From: Nostoc piscinale CENA21 | GTDB taxonomy: Bacteria > Cyanobacteriota > Cyanobacteriia > Cyanobacteriales > Nostocaceae | Length of the DNA stretch: 64,000 nucleotides | Direction of reading: 5' to 3' | Assembly: GCF_001298445.1 (NCBI RefSeq) | Contig: NZ_CP012036.1 | Coordinates: 1,863,263 to 1,927,262 of the forward strand | In this document: positions 16,547-27,022 of the stretch, one piece after another | How positions within the stretch are numbered: the first letter of the stretch is position 1 | Layout: each line of letters starts with the position of its first letter | The notes under the pieces: model-generated | What the model was told of the DNA's origin: nothing | The model's input: only the letters and a program-made list of their open reading frames with translations | Database searches by the model: none | Made by a program: the position numbers and the translations under genes

Positions 16547-17849
16547 ATGGCTCCCAATCCCGCTATCATGAATGCTGTGGAGCAACTGGGTTATCGAGTT
16601 ACCATTGGTGATGTCGCCACCCAAGCAGGCTTAAAAATTGCAGAAGCAAATCAAGGTTTACTGGCATTAGCTACTGATGCTGGTGGACATTTGCAAGTAG
16701 CGGAAACAGGTGACATTGTTTACCTATTTCCACAGAATTTTAGGGCAATTTTACGGAATAAATATTTCCAGTTACGTTTGCAAGAATGGTGGCAAAAAAT
16801 TTGGCAGGTTCTTTTCTACCTGATTCGCATTTCTTTTGGGATATTTTTAGTTGTTTCGATCGCGTTAATTACTATTAGCATCATTATAATAATCACTGCT
16901 GCTAGTTCCGATCGCGATAACGACAGTCGTGGTAGTAATTACCGCGGTGGTGGCTTCTTCTTTTTCCCCGATTTATTTTGGTATTTTAGTCCCAACTACT
17001 ACGATACTTCCTACCAACAAAGGCGACAAAACAGCCGTCAAGGTAGAGGTAGTGAGATGAATTTTTTTTGAAGCGGTGTTTTCCTTTTTATTTGGTGATG
17101 GTAATCCTAATGCCAAATTAGAAGAACGCCGTTGGCAAGAAATAGCTACTGTCATTCGCCGTCAGGGTGGTGCAGTCGTAGCAGAACAAATTGCACCATA
17201 TTTAGACGACCTTGGCCCCAGTTATAGACAAGAGTACGAAGATTATATGCTGCCTGTACTGTTGCGCTTTAACGGAGAACCAAAAGTGAGTTCCGAAGGG
17301 CAAATTATTTATTATTTTCCCGAATTACAAGTGCAAGCTAGTCAAAAAGGTCGTCAGTCAGTACAACCTTATTTAGAAGAATCATCTTGGCGTTTTAGTC
17401 AGGCTGATTCTGGACAAATTATGTTGAGTGCTGGCTTAGGAGTTCTCAATTTTGTGGGCGCTTTAATCCTGGGAAATTTATTAAAAGATGGGATTGCGGC
17501 TGCACAATTAGGCGGATTAGTTGTTTTTGTCCAAGGAATTTATTGGCTGCTTTTGGCTTACGGTATAGGGTTTTTGGGCGTACCACTAGTACGTTATTTC
17601 TGGATTCAGTGGCGCAATCAAAAAATTACAGCAAGTAACCGCGATCGCCTGTCTCGCGCCAGACTATTAACTAACCCAGATAGAAATTTGCAGCAAAAAA
17701 TTGACTTTGCCCAACAGTTTGCCACCGAAAACATCATTGAAAACAAAGATTTAGTCTACACTACCGAAACCGACTTATTAGAACAGGAAGTTCTGAACTC
17801 TGCCCAAATCGAAGCAGAATGGCAAAAGCGTCTACAAGGTGGAGAATAA
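16547..17849 (+). CDS. Cyanobacterial conserved membrane protein, frameshifted at a T8 run
   Basis: An excellent ribosome binding site (AGGAGGGG) precedes the ATG at 16547. The first frame gives 174 residues: a winged-helix-like region (about 5-65, GYRVTIGDVATQAGLKIAEA), one membrane helix (about 85-117), and an aromatic Gly-rich segment ending MNFF-stop at 17071. Removing one T from the run at 17062-17069 lets translation continue as MNFFEAVFSFLFGDGNPNAK for another 259 residues to 17849, giving 433 in all. The second half has two further membrane helices (about residues 310-365) and a charged tail. The two halves have no separate start signal between them, so they are one gene. The function is unknown. 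Confidence 0.7.
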
Positions 17850-17872
17850 TTGATGAAGTGTGAAGGATAAAT

Positions 17873-17900
17873 TTCATACTTCATACTTCACACTTCATAC
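17873..17900. repeat. Heptanucleotide repeat (TTCATAC type)
   Basis: Four contiguous 7-base units (TTCATAC, TTCATAC, TTCACAC, TTCATAC) fill the space between the two convergent genes. It is an STRR-type array. Confidence 0.7.
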
Positions 17901-17907
17901 TTTCCCC

Positions 17908-19062
17908 TTACTTCGCTTTAATCGGTGTGAGGGCTACACCTTGATAATAATGTCCCAAAATTTGCAGGTGATTAATGCCCCGTCGAGCTAGGTTGTACGC
18001 GCCCCATTGGCTCATTCCTAAAGCATGGCCATAACCTAAGCCTTGCAGCACAAAACTACCATCTGCACTTTTACTGACATTAAAACGAGTACTTCTGAGT
18101 TTCAGTGCAGTACGTACCGCCTCACCTTCCAGGACTTTTGTACCTTTATCGCCAACAATTTTTAAGGCTTTGACACTGCGGAAAGGCGAGTATTTTTCGG
18201 GAATGATGTCCTTAACATTGCCGACACCAGAAATTCTGGCGCTAATTTCGGCAGGTGAGAAAGTTTTGACCCAATTGCATTCTTTGACATCTTGATCGTA
18301 GTCTTGTACAGCCCGCAGGTAAGGCAAAGTATTTCCCCAGACATCTTCCACATTTTCGGTATGTCCGCCCGAACAAGCATGGAAAACAGAGAGAATAATT
18401 TTGTTGTTATAAGTTAGGACTTGCCCCGCCGTACCATCAACGGCTGCGTAAGTAGAAGGAGACTCACTCTTGACTCCTTGATAAATTTGCCAGCGATCGG
18501 GACTATCACCTAAATCGTAGATGGGGTTATTGCGTTGTTTTTCTCGTTCGTAGAGAGCGTAGGTGCGAGCTGCGATCGCTTGGGCTTTCAGGGCTTCTTG
18601 CGGCCAGCTAGTATCCATTTCGCCGCCAATCACACTGTAGAGGTATTCTTCCGCATCCACCCAGTTAACCGCCGTTAAACCTTTTTCTGTGGGGACAACC
18701 AAGGTTCTGCCGCGATACCAGCGATCGCCAATATATACAAATCCTTTACCCGTTGGCTCAATCCAAAATAAACCAGATTGCCACTTATCTAAAGCCACTC
18801 CGCCTGGAACTGATTGGGCGTAATAGGCACTCATGGCTGGCAATTGTCCTAGAGTTTTTCCGGTACTATCCTTTACCAACGCAGCCGTAGAACTACCGAC
18901 CTTAACTTGATTAACTCCCCTCTCAATCGCCACGCGTAAAATCACCGATGCTTGAGCTGGAGCAACCAAAGCAATCCACAAGAGGATACCCATCCACCAA
19001 TGCCGGAATTTAACCTGAGAAAATAAAGAGCCTAAAAACAGTTGGAATTTCATGCTGATCAT
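17908..19062 (-). CDS. SpoIID/LytB-type secreted protein
   Basis: The 384-residue protein has a signal peptide or anchor (about residues 18-40, ending PAQAS) and then a SpoIID domain: EEYLYSVIGGEMDTSWPQEA (about 142-161) contains the conserved Glu of the lytic transglycosylase, followed by LKAQAIAARTYAL. CSGGHTENVEDVWG supplies the conserved Cys/His region, and GYGHALGMSQWGA lies near the C-terminus. SpoIID cleaves peptidoglycan glycan strands during sporulation; in cyanobacteria homologues are general envelope proteins of uncertain role. Two in-frame ATG codons (19062 and 19053) are possible starts. It sits between two exopolysaccharide kinases, which fits an envelope role but is not proof of co-function. 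Confidence 0.88.
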   Translation of the reverse strand: MISMKFQLFLGSLFSQVKFRHWWMGILLWIALVAPAQASVILRVAIERGVNQVKVGSSTAALVKDSTGKTLGQLPAMSAYYAQSVPGGVALDKWQSGLFWIEPTGKGFVYIGDRWYRGRTLVVPTEKGLTAVNWVDAEEYLYSVIGGEMDTSWPQEALKAQAIAARTYALYEREKQRNNPIYDLGDSPDRWQIYQGVKSESPSTYAAVDGTAGQVLTYNNKIILSVFHACSGGHTENVEDVWGNTLPYLRAVQDYDQDVKECNWVKTFSPAEISARISGVGNVKDIIPEKYSPFRSVKALKIVGDKGTKVLEGEAVRTALKLRSTRFNVSKSADGSFVLQGLGYGHALGMSQWGAYNLARRGINHLQILGHYYQGVALTPIKAK

Positions 19063-19222
19063 CTAATCGTACTAGTATCTGCTTGACGCTTTTGGCATCT
19101 ACCACTCAAGATGAGACAGTTCTCCAACATAGGAGGTTGCCGCCTCCTATCAATTATGCAATGTATTTTTAGTAGGCAACCAAAAAAGCACAGAGCAGAA
19201 AATTAATGGTAAATGACTATAA

Positions 19223-21401
19223 TTAAACCTGCTGGTGGCTCCTTACGCCATTAGCGATAATACCAATTAAATTTAAATGGCTCAAAATTTCTTGAGCTTG
19301 CATTAAATCACCTTGAGTTAGTTGACCCATTCGCCCTACCATGACAATTTCATGGCAATATCCAGCTAAAATTCTCGCATCGGCTGTACCCAAAATTGGC
19401 GGCGCATCAACTAACACTAAGTCATAGCTTTGCTCAAATCCCTTGATCAGTTCTTTCATCCTCTGAGAACTGAGTAACCTGATAGTATCCTCTGGTTTTG
19501 GCCCAGCAGTCAAAACATCAATTAACGGGTGAACAGGCTGGATGTAATTATGAATGTGGTTGCTTGTTTCATCCAGTAATAAGAGAGATAAACCCCAATC
19601 ATTGGATAATTGCAGCATTTTATGTAAATGGGGATACCGCAGATTGGCATCAATTAAGAGAATGCGTCGGTGCATTCTGGCTGCACTAGCCGCCAATCCC
19701 AATAACACAGTCGTCTTTCCTTCGCCTGATAAAGCAGAAGTAAACATCAAAGATTTAAAAGGTAAAGGAGACTTAGATATTTGCAGATTTTGATAGAGAA
19801 TATCTAAGGTTTCATGACAAGGTAACCAACTGTCAGTTTCGGCAAAAGTAGAAGCTATATTATTTTGTTTATGACCTGAAATGTTTGGCAGCCATTTTTT
19901 CAAGCCTCTGGGTGCTAGTTTCGGGACAGAACCTAGTAACCGTAAATTTGTTGACTGCTGTAATTCTTTTGTAGAATAAATAGTACGGGTAAACATGCCC
20001 CAACTTAAGGCGATCGCAATCCCTAAAATTGGACTCAGTACTACACCTCCTAACAACAGTGATAATCTGTTAATTCCTGTTAGTTTGCCTAAACTCGGTT
20101 CTTCTAACACCTCCCATGCCAACCCGCCTTGGGCAATTTTTAAACCTAAAGATTGTTGTGTTTGCAATAATTGTTCCAGTTGTTTACGTTTAGCTTGTAC
20201 CTCTGGCAATAAACGGTTATATTGTGCCAATACACTTGGATATCGGCTAAATTCTAACCTGAGTTTTTGTTCAGTTTCAGCTAGACTTTTTTCGTTAGCA
20301 ATTAGTCCTAAAGCTGTAGTTTGAACTTGAATTAATTCTTGTAATAATTGCGGATCAGCGCCTTCTGTTTGTATTTCATTATCAGTAGATGGTTTAATAT
20401 CTTCTAATAATTGATTTGACTCTCTTTTTAAAAGTATTAACTGATTTTGGCGTTGCTCTTTGAGTTGTTGGATTATAGGAGACTCATCTGTATAGCGTTT
20501 CTGCTCTTTAGCTAAAGCAAGTTCTGTCTTTTCAAAATCATCCAATATTGTTTGGTAGCTACTTGATTGGTCTAAACGAGCCGCCATTCTGGCTTTGTGA
20601 GATGAAGCAGCAACTTCTTGTTGTAAGTTATTATAGCGGGCTTGGACATCTTGAATTTGAGCGCGGGTGATTTGTAGTTGTTGTTGCACCGCCGCCAACG
20701 ATTCAATCAAAATTTTGCTTTGTACTTCCGGATCAAGTAGATTATGTTTCCGGCGAAAATGCTCTAAATTTTTTTTCCGCTTGATTCACCTCTTTTTTCA
20801 TTTGCGGTATACGAGCATTAATAAAAGCCAAACCTTTATTTAAACGTTCTTTTTGCTGTTGAAGCTGATAATTTTGATAAACTTGCTGTAGTGCTTGTAA
20901 AACTTTTTGGCTTCTAACTGGATCTTCATCACTGAAGGTCACTTCTAATATTTGTAAGGGCAGATTATTAGAGATGATTTTTTCGTCTAACCTAGTTATA
21001 GACAGCTTGGCTTGCTCGCCATGAATTTCTTCGACTGTAATATCTGGATATTCTGGCTTTAGTAAAGATACAGCTTCTGCAATGAGTTGGGGACTCAAAA
21101 GCATTTTCATCTGTGCTGTGTAATCTACAACTGGTGAGTTTAATCCCACAATTTCACTACCAGCAAAATTCATCATATTACTAGCTGTGTTGCCTGCATT
21201 TGCATCAGCAGTCACAAGTAACTGCATAGAACTTTGGTAATTAGTTTTATTATTAATTGCAACTAAACTAATCACAGACATCGCCGCAAAAGAAACACCT
21301 AATACTAAATAGCGCCGACGACGCAAAATAGCAGATATTTGTTTAATATTAAATTTGTGAAATGGTAAGTTTAGAGTAACTTGTTGTTGATTAAAAATCA
21401 T
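19223..21401 (-). CDS. Wzz-type polysaccharide co-polymerase / BY-kinase, frameshifted at an A8 run
   Basis: The N-terminal frame (21401 down to 20742) encodes a Wzz domain with membrane helix RYLVLGVSFAAMSVISLVAI and ends prematurely after QAEKKFRAFSPET. The second frame (to 19223) holds the coiled coil, the second membrane helix and a BY-kinase domain with Walker A SALSGEGKTT, Walker A' ILLIDANLR and Walker B DLVLVDAPPILGTADA. One base too many in the run at 20769-20776 (A8 on the coding strand) separates them. With seven A the join reads QAEKNLEHFRRKHNLLDPEV, exactly what Wzz proteins have there, and gives 725 residues. Unlike its paralogue at 13544, it lacks a C-terminal Tyr cluster, so it may not autophosphorylate in the usual way. 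Confidence 0.85.
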
Positions 21402-22128
21402 CTTAGCCTCTACGAAATATTTACTTATTTAATCGATTCACTATAATCAAATCCAGGAATATTTTTAGTAATTACAAAAATATTTGATTTTTATAAATTA
21501 GAAAATCAAATTATGCAATTTAATTTGGTAGAGTTTTCGCCACTTATGAATCTATTGATTCAATAAAAATATTTTTTGAGCGTAAATAATTCAAAAGCAA
21601 TAGTCAATACTCTCGATAAATCTTCATTAGATGCTACTAATGAAAATTTTGTTACAACCAAGATAATTTAAATCACAATATCCTAGTAGTGATAAATAAT
21701 GCTGGTATTACAGTAGAAAGATATATTGCTGGCAGTTTGAATTAACCCAAGTAAAGAACAATACTTAGATGTTTCAATAAAACATGAGTAAAATAAGCTC
21801 ACTATCTAATATCAGACTTAGTTTGGCTAAGTAAATTAACGAAAATATTTTATGTAAAATGTTGGAAAAATATCTGTCAGCCAGAATTGAAAATCACAAT
21901 TATTTGTATAGAACAATATAGTAATTATCTCGAAAAAATATAACTAGTTAATAACCGTGTATTCTATTTTTTACTGGCAATGAATAAAAAAAAGTTATTT
22001 TTTAGCTGTTGTAATAAATAAGTTAAGTGAAAAAATTTATAAACTTACGAGATTCTTCCTGGTAAACGCTGAGGTAGCGCGTATGGACAAAATTTGGCTT
22101 ATCCCAAGTTGTTCACAGTTGGATATGC
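21402..22128. other. AT-rich intergenic stretch
   Basis: No intact gene is seen in 727 bases of strongly AT-rich DNA. Around 21678-21740 one frame reads NILVVINNAGIT, which recalls the NNAG motif of short-chain dehydrogenases, but the surrounding frames are closed. At most it is a trace of a decayed gene. The region would contain the promoter of the minus-strand BY-kinase gene. Confidence 0.4.
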
Positions 22129-22572
22129 TTATATCGATGGGAAAGGTTTAACCCAACCTGATTGAAGAGCTTTATCCAAAACGATCGCAGCTACAATAAA
22201 CCACAGCACACTTTCACCAGCTAACACAACACCCGCCAAACTCCAGTCAAGTTCTAGCTGTGCTAACCCCCGCACTAAAGCAAAAGCCATCACCCCACCA
22301 GCGTTGAGTTGCGGATTTTGGTCTTGGCGAATGATATAACGGTAAGTGACACCAAACAGTAAACCAGAGAAAGTGGCGATCGCCCAACTGATCAACAACT
22401 GCCAATCCCACTTCACTTGTAAACTAATCAGTATCTCAAAATATCTTGCCAACACCAGAGTATTAAGTAAACTTGTTATCAAGCAGATAACACCCAGCGA
22501 TAAACCGCCAATTATCCCTGCTTTGAGAGACTCCAAGCGTTCAGCCATCAGTAGTGGATCGGAAATTTTCAT
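22129..22572 (-). CDS. Cyanobacterial conserved membrane protein
   Basis: The 147-residue protein has four or so membrane helices (AGIIGGLSLGVICLITSLLN, a DWQLLISWAIATFSGLLFGV segment, a Gly-Leu-rich segment near LDWSLAGVVLAGESVLWFIV) and short polar loops. I recognise it as a conserved cyanobacterial hypothetical but know no function. An upstream extension to 22617 is open, but it is encoded by a CTCCCCATTCTCCACT-type repeat, so I chose the ATG at 22572; a further ATG eight codons on is also possible. It is divergent from petN, with a 141-base spacer. Confidence 0.65.
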   Translation of the reverse strand: MKISDPLLMAERLESLKAGIIGGLSLGVICLITSLLNTLVLARYFEILISLQVKWDWQLLISWAIATFSGLLFGVTYRYIIRQDQNPQLNAGGVMAFALVRGLAQLELDWSLAGVVLAGESVLWFIVAAIVLDKALQSGWVKPFPSI

Positions 22573-22713
22573 GGTCGAAATGGGGAGTAGTGAGTGGAGA
22601 ATGGGGAGTAGGAACAATCTGATTCAGACTTCACACTTCAGACTTCCTCGTATCCAGTTCCAGGTATGATAAATATTAGAGACCTTTTGTAATGATTTGC
22701 AAAATTTAAAACT

Positions 22714-22803
22714 ATGGGAATTTTGACATTGGGATGGGTATCATTGTTAGTTGTGTTCACTTGGTCGATCGCAATGGTAGTTTGGGGACGCAACGGACTG
22801 TAG
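22714..22803 (+). CDS. petN: Cytochrome b6f complex subunit PetN
   Basis: A 29-codon frame starting with ATG encodes a single membrane helix: MGILTLGWVSLLVVFTWS, then IAMVVWGRNGL and a stop. This is nearly the family consensus of PetN (subunit VIII), an essential small subunit of the cytochrome b6f complex in the thylakoid. The length of 29 residues is exactly the family size. The petC and petA genes are 11-12 kb away, so the complex is encoded at dispersed sites, as is usual in cyanobacteria. A second small gene follows after 7 bases and is probably co-transcribed. Confidence 0.93.
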   Translation: MGILTLGWVSLLVVFTWSIAMVVWGRNGL

Positions 22804-22810
22804 GAGAATC

Positions 22811-22972
22811 GTGGAAAGTCCATTTCTGAGTATTCTGGCATTACTGGCGTTAGTACTGTTAATCGCAGTTACTGGTGGCGTTGGTTACTTAACCTTGGCG
22901 GATTGGCGCGATCGCCGTCTTCGGGAAGTCGAAAAACGAGAACAGCGCCGCGCATCGCCCAAAAAGCGATAA
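22811..22972 (+). CDS. Small single-helix membrane protein downstream of petN
   Basis: A 53-residue frame starts with GTG at 22811, preceded by AGGAG seven bases earlier, directly after the petN stop. Residues about 5-30 form one hydrophobic helix (SILALLALVLLIAVTGGVGY) and the remaining tail is very basic and charged (RDRRLREVEKREQRRASPKKR). The layout is that of a membrane-anchored small protein with a cytoplasmic tail. I do not recognise the family. The tight spacing to petN and the good ribosome binding site support expression in the same unit and suggest, without proof, a link to b6f or thylakoid assembly. Confidence 0.6.
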   Translation: MESPFLSILALLALVLLIAVTGGVGYLTLADWRDRRLREVEKREQRRASPKKR

Positions 22973-23779
22973 TGCGATCGCAGTTGAATTATTTTCTTAC
23001 AGGAATGCGATATTAGCGATCGCATTCCTGTCTTGTTTGTATTTATTTCAAAGACAATAGCGATCGCAAACAAAATTTTTTGTACTATTTTGATATCAAT
23101 CAAAACTGCTGAATTAGCAACAAAATCGACTAATATAAATCTTAATTTTTATGCTTAACTTACTCTCATTACTTGTTCATCACATTACTTATTAATCAAT
23201 TTGTTAAATTTACATAAAATCTTTCAGAATTTGTTTTGATTGTTTAAATTATTTGTATAGTCTAGGATGAGGAACTTGTAAAGATTACTTTTTGGGATAC
23301 AAATTTATTTTTTTATAAAAAATCAGAGTTCTATAAGATGTTGTTTTAAAAGTGATAGGCTGTGATTAAAATAACATTTTTACCCCCCTTAGTCCCCCGT
23401 TGAAAAGGGAGGAAACAAGAAAATCTAAGTTCCCTCCCCTTGTAAAGGGGAGGGTTAGGGTGGGGTAAAAAATATTTGATACATCAGTCATGACTTTTAA
23501 AACATCCTCTAATAAATTCAACTTAGAGATGATTTATTAAGTAACCCTTAAATTTTCGTGTGTGTTGTAGCAATGGGTAACGCACCAAAAAATCCTGAGC
23601 AATATAAGATTGGATAATCAAATCTAAAATGATCAATTTTATTCTTACTGAGTAACTTTTAATTCACGTAAATCATCATAAATTAATTTATCTATAAATC
23701 AAATCTTTGAATGTTATCTTTTTGAGAAATTAGGGAACTCTACAATAGAAGACTTTCAATATTTAAAGTCCTACCAGGA
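22973..23779. other. Long upstream region of the sensor kinase, with a dispersed repeat
   Basis: No gene is found in about 800 AT-rich bases. At 23382-23466 lies a C/G-rich dispersed repeat (CCCTCCCCTTGTAAAGGGGAGGG hairpin core followed by TTAGGGTGGGGT), related to the element at 383-452. Three HIP1-like GCGATCGC sites lie in the first 100 bases. The promoter of the kinase gene should lie in the last 200 bases, but no consensus is clear. Confidence 0.45.
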
Positions 23780-26700
23780 ATGGAAAACTCTTACACCATA
23801 AAATCAGATTCAAAACAAACAGAATATCCATCAGAAAACCCATTCTTCTCAGTTCAGAGTGAGAAGCAAAAGGCCTTATCTGGAGTCATTGCCCGGATTC
23901 GAGAAACTTTAGACATAGATACCATATTTAAAATTACAGTTACAGAAGTCCGACAATTACTCAAAACTGATCGCGTGGGTGTGTTTCGTTTTTATCCTGA
24001 ATTGGGATGGGAAGGGGAATTCATCTATGAAGATGTCGGTTCCGAATGGGTTTCAGCACTATCGGCTAAACTACGCGATCATTGCTTTGCTGCGGAATTT
24101 GCCGGACTATATCAAGAAGGACGAATTCATGCAATAGCAGATATATATCAAGCTAGTGTCAGTGATTGCCATGTCGAAATTTTAGAGCGATTCCAAGTCC
24201 GAGCTAACGTCGCAGCCTCCTTGATGAAAGGAAAAGAATTATGGGGGTTGTTATGTATTCATCAATGTAGTAACCCTCGCCAATGGGAAGAATCAGAAAT
24301 TGAGTTTGTGCAACTGATCGCAGCACATTTAGGAGTTGCTTTACAGCAAGCTGATTATCTCGAACAAGTAAAAATCCAATCAACACAACTAGCACAAGCA
24401 CAAGCCAGGGCAAAAGCAGCCGAATGGCAAAAAACCATTGCCATCACTGTGGAAAAAATTCGCCAATCTCTAGATTTAGACAGCATTTTCCGCACCAGTA
24501 CCGTGGAAATCAGACAACTGTTAAATGCGGATCGCGTCGCGATTTATCGCTTTAATCCTGATTGGAGTGGTGAATTTATCTTTGAATCAGTAGCAGAAGG
24601 TTGGATTTCGCTGATTGATGAACAGTCAAATCAACCACAATTAAAAGAAAATGTCAGCGAGTGTAGCGTCAAAGATTTAGCTGAAACCCCCATCATGGAT
24701 ACGTATTTACAAGATACAGAAGGGGGGATGTTTGCCAGAAGTGAAGTATATCGTATTTGTTGTGATATTTATGATTATGGTTTTACTGACTGTTACATCA
24801 AACTATTAGAAAGCTATCAAGCCAGAGCTTATGTGATTATTGCCATTTACCACGGTCAAAAGCTATGGGGTTTATTGGCAGTGTATCAAAACTCCGGTCG
24901 CCGCGATTGGCAAGAAGATGAAGTTTATTTACTTACCCAAGTTAGTACTCAACTAGGTGTAGCTTTACAACAAGCAGAATTTTTACAACAAATGCAGCTG
25001 CAAGCAGCAGAACTGAGTAAAGCTGCTGAACGTCAAAGGGCGCTGGCAAATACCGTTGAAAAAATTCGCCAATCCCTAGATATTGACGCGATTTTTAAAA
25101 CCACTACCCAAGAAGTGAGAAGATTTTTGGATGTGGAAAGAGTCGCAATTTATCGCTTCTATCCTGACTGGAGTGGTGAATTTGTCGCTGATTCCATTGT
25201 GGATGGTTGGACACCAATTGTTAAACCCCAGCCAGTGACAGAACGTGTCTTATTAAAAGAAACCCAAGCTGGTAAATATCCCCGTCACGAAGTGTTTGTG
25301 CCAATATCCCAAGGCGAAAAGTTATGGGGATTGTTGGTAGCTTATCAAAACTCCCAGCCTCGTTATTGGCAAGATGAAGAAATCAACTTACTCGCGCAGG
25401 TTGGTATACAGTTAGGAGTCGCATTACAGCAAGCAGAAGCTTTAAAACAAGTGCAGTTGCAAGCTGAACAACTAGCAAAAGCCGCTGAACGCGAACGCAA
25501 AGCCGCAGAAAGAGAAAAAGCCTTAGCTGCTACAGTTGAGAAAATCCGCCAATCTCTGGACTTAAATACAATTTTTGTCACCAGTACCAAAGAAGTGCAG
25601 CGGTTGTTAGAAGTAGATCAGGTGACAATTTATCGTTTTCGTCCTGATTGGAGTGGCGAATTTGTGGCTGAGTCAGCAGCCCCAGGCTGGGCTTCAGTCC
25701 GCAAACTTTTGAGTGTCATTGCCAATGACTACTTACAAGCAACCCAAGGCGGAGATTTTGCTAAGGGACACACTCTGGTAGTCAGAGATATTTATAACAA
25801 TCAAGAGGCGCATAAATATATATCTTTGAGCCAATTGATGGAAGCGCGATCATATATGATTGTGCCGATTTTCCAAGGTGATAAACTTTGGGGATTACTA
25901 GCGGCTTATCACAACACCGCAGCCCGCAATTGGAAAGAAGATGAAATCGATTTATTAGTGCAGATTGGTAATCAATTAGGTGTCGGACTCCAGCAAGCAG
26001 AATTATTAGAACAAACTCAAACGCAAAAAGAAGAACTCCGGCAAACTCTCGAAGAATTACAGCAAACTCAAAGCCAATTAATTCAAAGTGAAAAAATGGC
26101 TGGCTTAGGGCAATTAGTTGCAGGCATAGCCCACGAAATTAATAACCCAATTAGTTTTATTTTTGGCAATATTACTTATTTACATGACTATACTGAAGAT
26201 TTACTCACCTTGCTAAGGATGTATCAGAAACATTATCCCAGAGCTAAAGCTGAAATTCGAGAATTTGCCGAAAAAATAGATGTAGATTTTATTACTAATG
26301 ATTTGCCGAAAATGCTTCATTCTATGACAATGGGAGCGGATAGAATTTCGCAATTAGTTTTATCTTTACGCACCTTTGCTCGATTGGATGAAGCAGAAAA
26401 AAAACCTGTGGATTTACATGAAGGAATTGAAAGTACTTTGTTGATTCTGCAACATCGACTGCAAGCAAATGATCATTCTTCAGGAATTGAAGTTATTAAG
26501 GAATATAGTGAATTACCAAGTGTAGTTTGCTACGCGGCGCAGATGAATCAGGTATTTATGAATATTCTCAATAATGCTATTGATGCGTTAGAAGATGCGG
26601 TAAAGAATGGCAAAATCATAGACCCGCCGAAAGTTTGGATTCGGACAAAAGTTACAGAAGAAAATACTATTCAAATAAAAATTGCCGACAATGGTTGTGG

Positions 26701-26884
26701 TATTCCCCATAATCTGCGATCGCGCATTTTTGAACCGTTCTTTACCACTAAACAACCAGGCCAAGGTACAGGTTTAGGTTTATCCATCAGCTACCAAATT
26801 GTTGTAGATAAACATGGTGGGAACATCAAGTGTGTTTCTTCATCAGGAAAGGGTTGTGAAATGTTAATCGAAATTCCTTTGTAA
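23780..26884 (+). CDS. Multi-GAF sensor histidine kinase with a DXCF-type cyanobacteriochrome GAF
   Basis: The 1034-residue soluble protein has four GAF domains (about 35-200, 215-400, 410-560, 575-745), a coiled coil and a histidine kinase core: H-box LVAGIAHEINNPISF with His near residue 785, N-box NQVFMNILNNAIDAL, G1 ADNGCGIP and G2 GQGTGLGLSIS. GAF1 keeps both cysteines of DXCF cyanobacteriochromes: Cys102 in RDHCFA and Cys130 in SDCHVEIL. The 28-residue spacing equals that of TePixJ as I know it. GAF1 also has YQEGR, RFQVRAN and WGLLCIHQ. GAF2 has Cys338 followed by Tyr, not His. GAF3 is shortened and GAF4 has no such Cys. I infer that only GAF1 binds a bilin, probably as a blue/green or blue/teal sensor. 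No response regulator gene is adjacent. Confidence 0.9.
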   Translation: MENSYTIKSDSKQTEYPSENPFFSVQSEKQKALSGVIARIRETLDIDTIFKITVTEVRQLLKTDRVGVFRFYPELGWEGEFIYEDVGSEWVSALSAKLRDHCFAAEFAGLYQEGRIHAIADIYQASVSDCHVEILERFQVRANVAASLMKGKELWGLLCIHQCSNPRQWEESEIEFVQLIAAHLGVALQQADYLEQVKIQSTQLAQAQARAKAAEWQKTIAITVEKIRQSLDLDSIFRTSTVEIRQLLNADRVAIYRFNPDWSGEFIFESVAEGWISLIDEQSNQPQLKENVSECSVKDLAETPIMDTYLQDTEGGMFARSEVYRICCDIYDYGFTDCYIKLLESYQARAYVIIAIYHGQKLWGLLAVYQNSGRRDWQEDEVYLLTQVSTQLGVALQQAEFLQQMQLQAAELSKAAERQRALANTVEKIRQSLDIDAIFKTTTQEVRRFLDVERVAIYRFYPDWSGEFVADSIVDGWTPIVKPQPVTERVLLKETQAGKYPRHEVFVPISQGEKLWGLLVAYQNSQPRYWQDEEINLLAQVGIQLGVALQQAEALKQVQLQAEQLAKAAERERKAAEREKALAATVEKIRQSLDLNTIFVTSTKEVQRLLEVDQVTIYRFRPDWSGEFVAESAAPGWASVRKLLSVIANDYLQATQGGDFAKGHTLVVRDIYNNQEAHKYISLSQLMEARSYMIVPIFQGDKLWGLLAAYHNTAARNWKEDEIDLLVQIGNQLGVGLQQAELLEQTQTQKEELRQTLEELQQTQSQLIQSEKMAGLGQLVAGIAHEINNPISFIFGNITYLHDYTEDLLTLLRMYQKHYPRAKAEIREFAEKIDVDFITNDLPKMLHSMTMGADRISQLVLSLRTFARLDEAEKKPVDLHEGIESTLLILQHRLQANDHSSGIEVIKEYSELPSVVCYAAQMNQVFMNILNNAIDALEDAVKNGKIIDPPKVWIRTKVTEENTIQIKIADNGCGIPHNLRSRIFEPFFTTKQPGQGTGLGLSISYQIVVDKHGGNIKCVSSSGKGCEMLIEIPL

Positions 26885-27022
26885 GTATGTTGGTAAAAAT
26901 TAGGCTAAATAGTTATGGTCGTCATTTGTCCTTGGTCATTGGTAATTAATTTATAATTGAAAAATACAATAGATGTGGGAACCCAACAAATTTTTAATCA
27001 TGTTGGGTTTCATACTGTCAAA

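Noticed and set aside
21678..21740. Short-chain dehydrogenase-like NNAGIT words
   Set aside because: Only about a dozen residues match and flanking frames are closed, so it is too weak to call a pseudogene.
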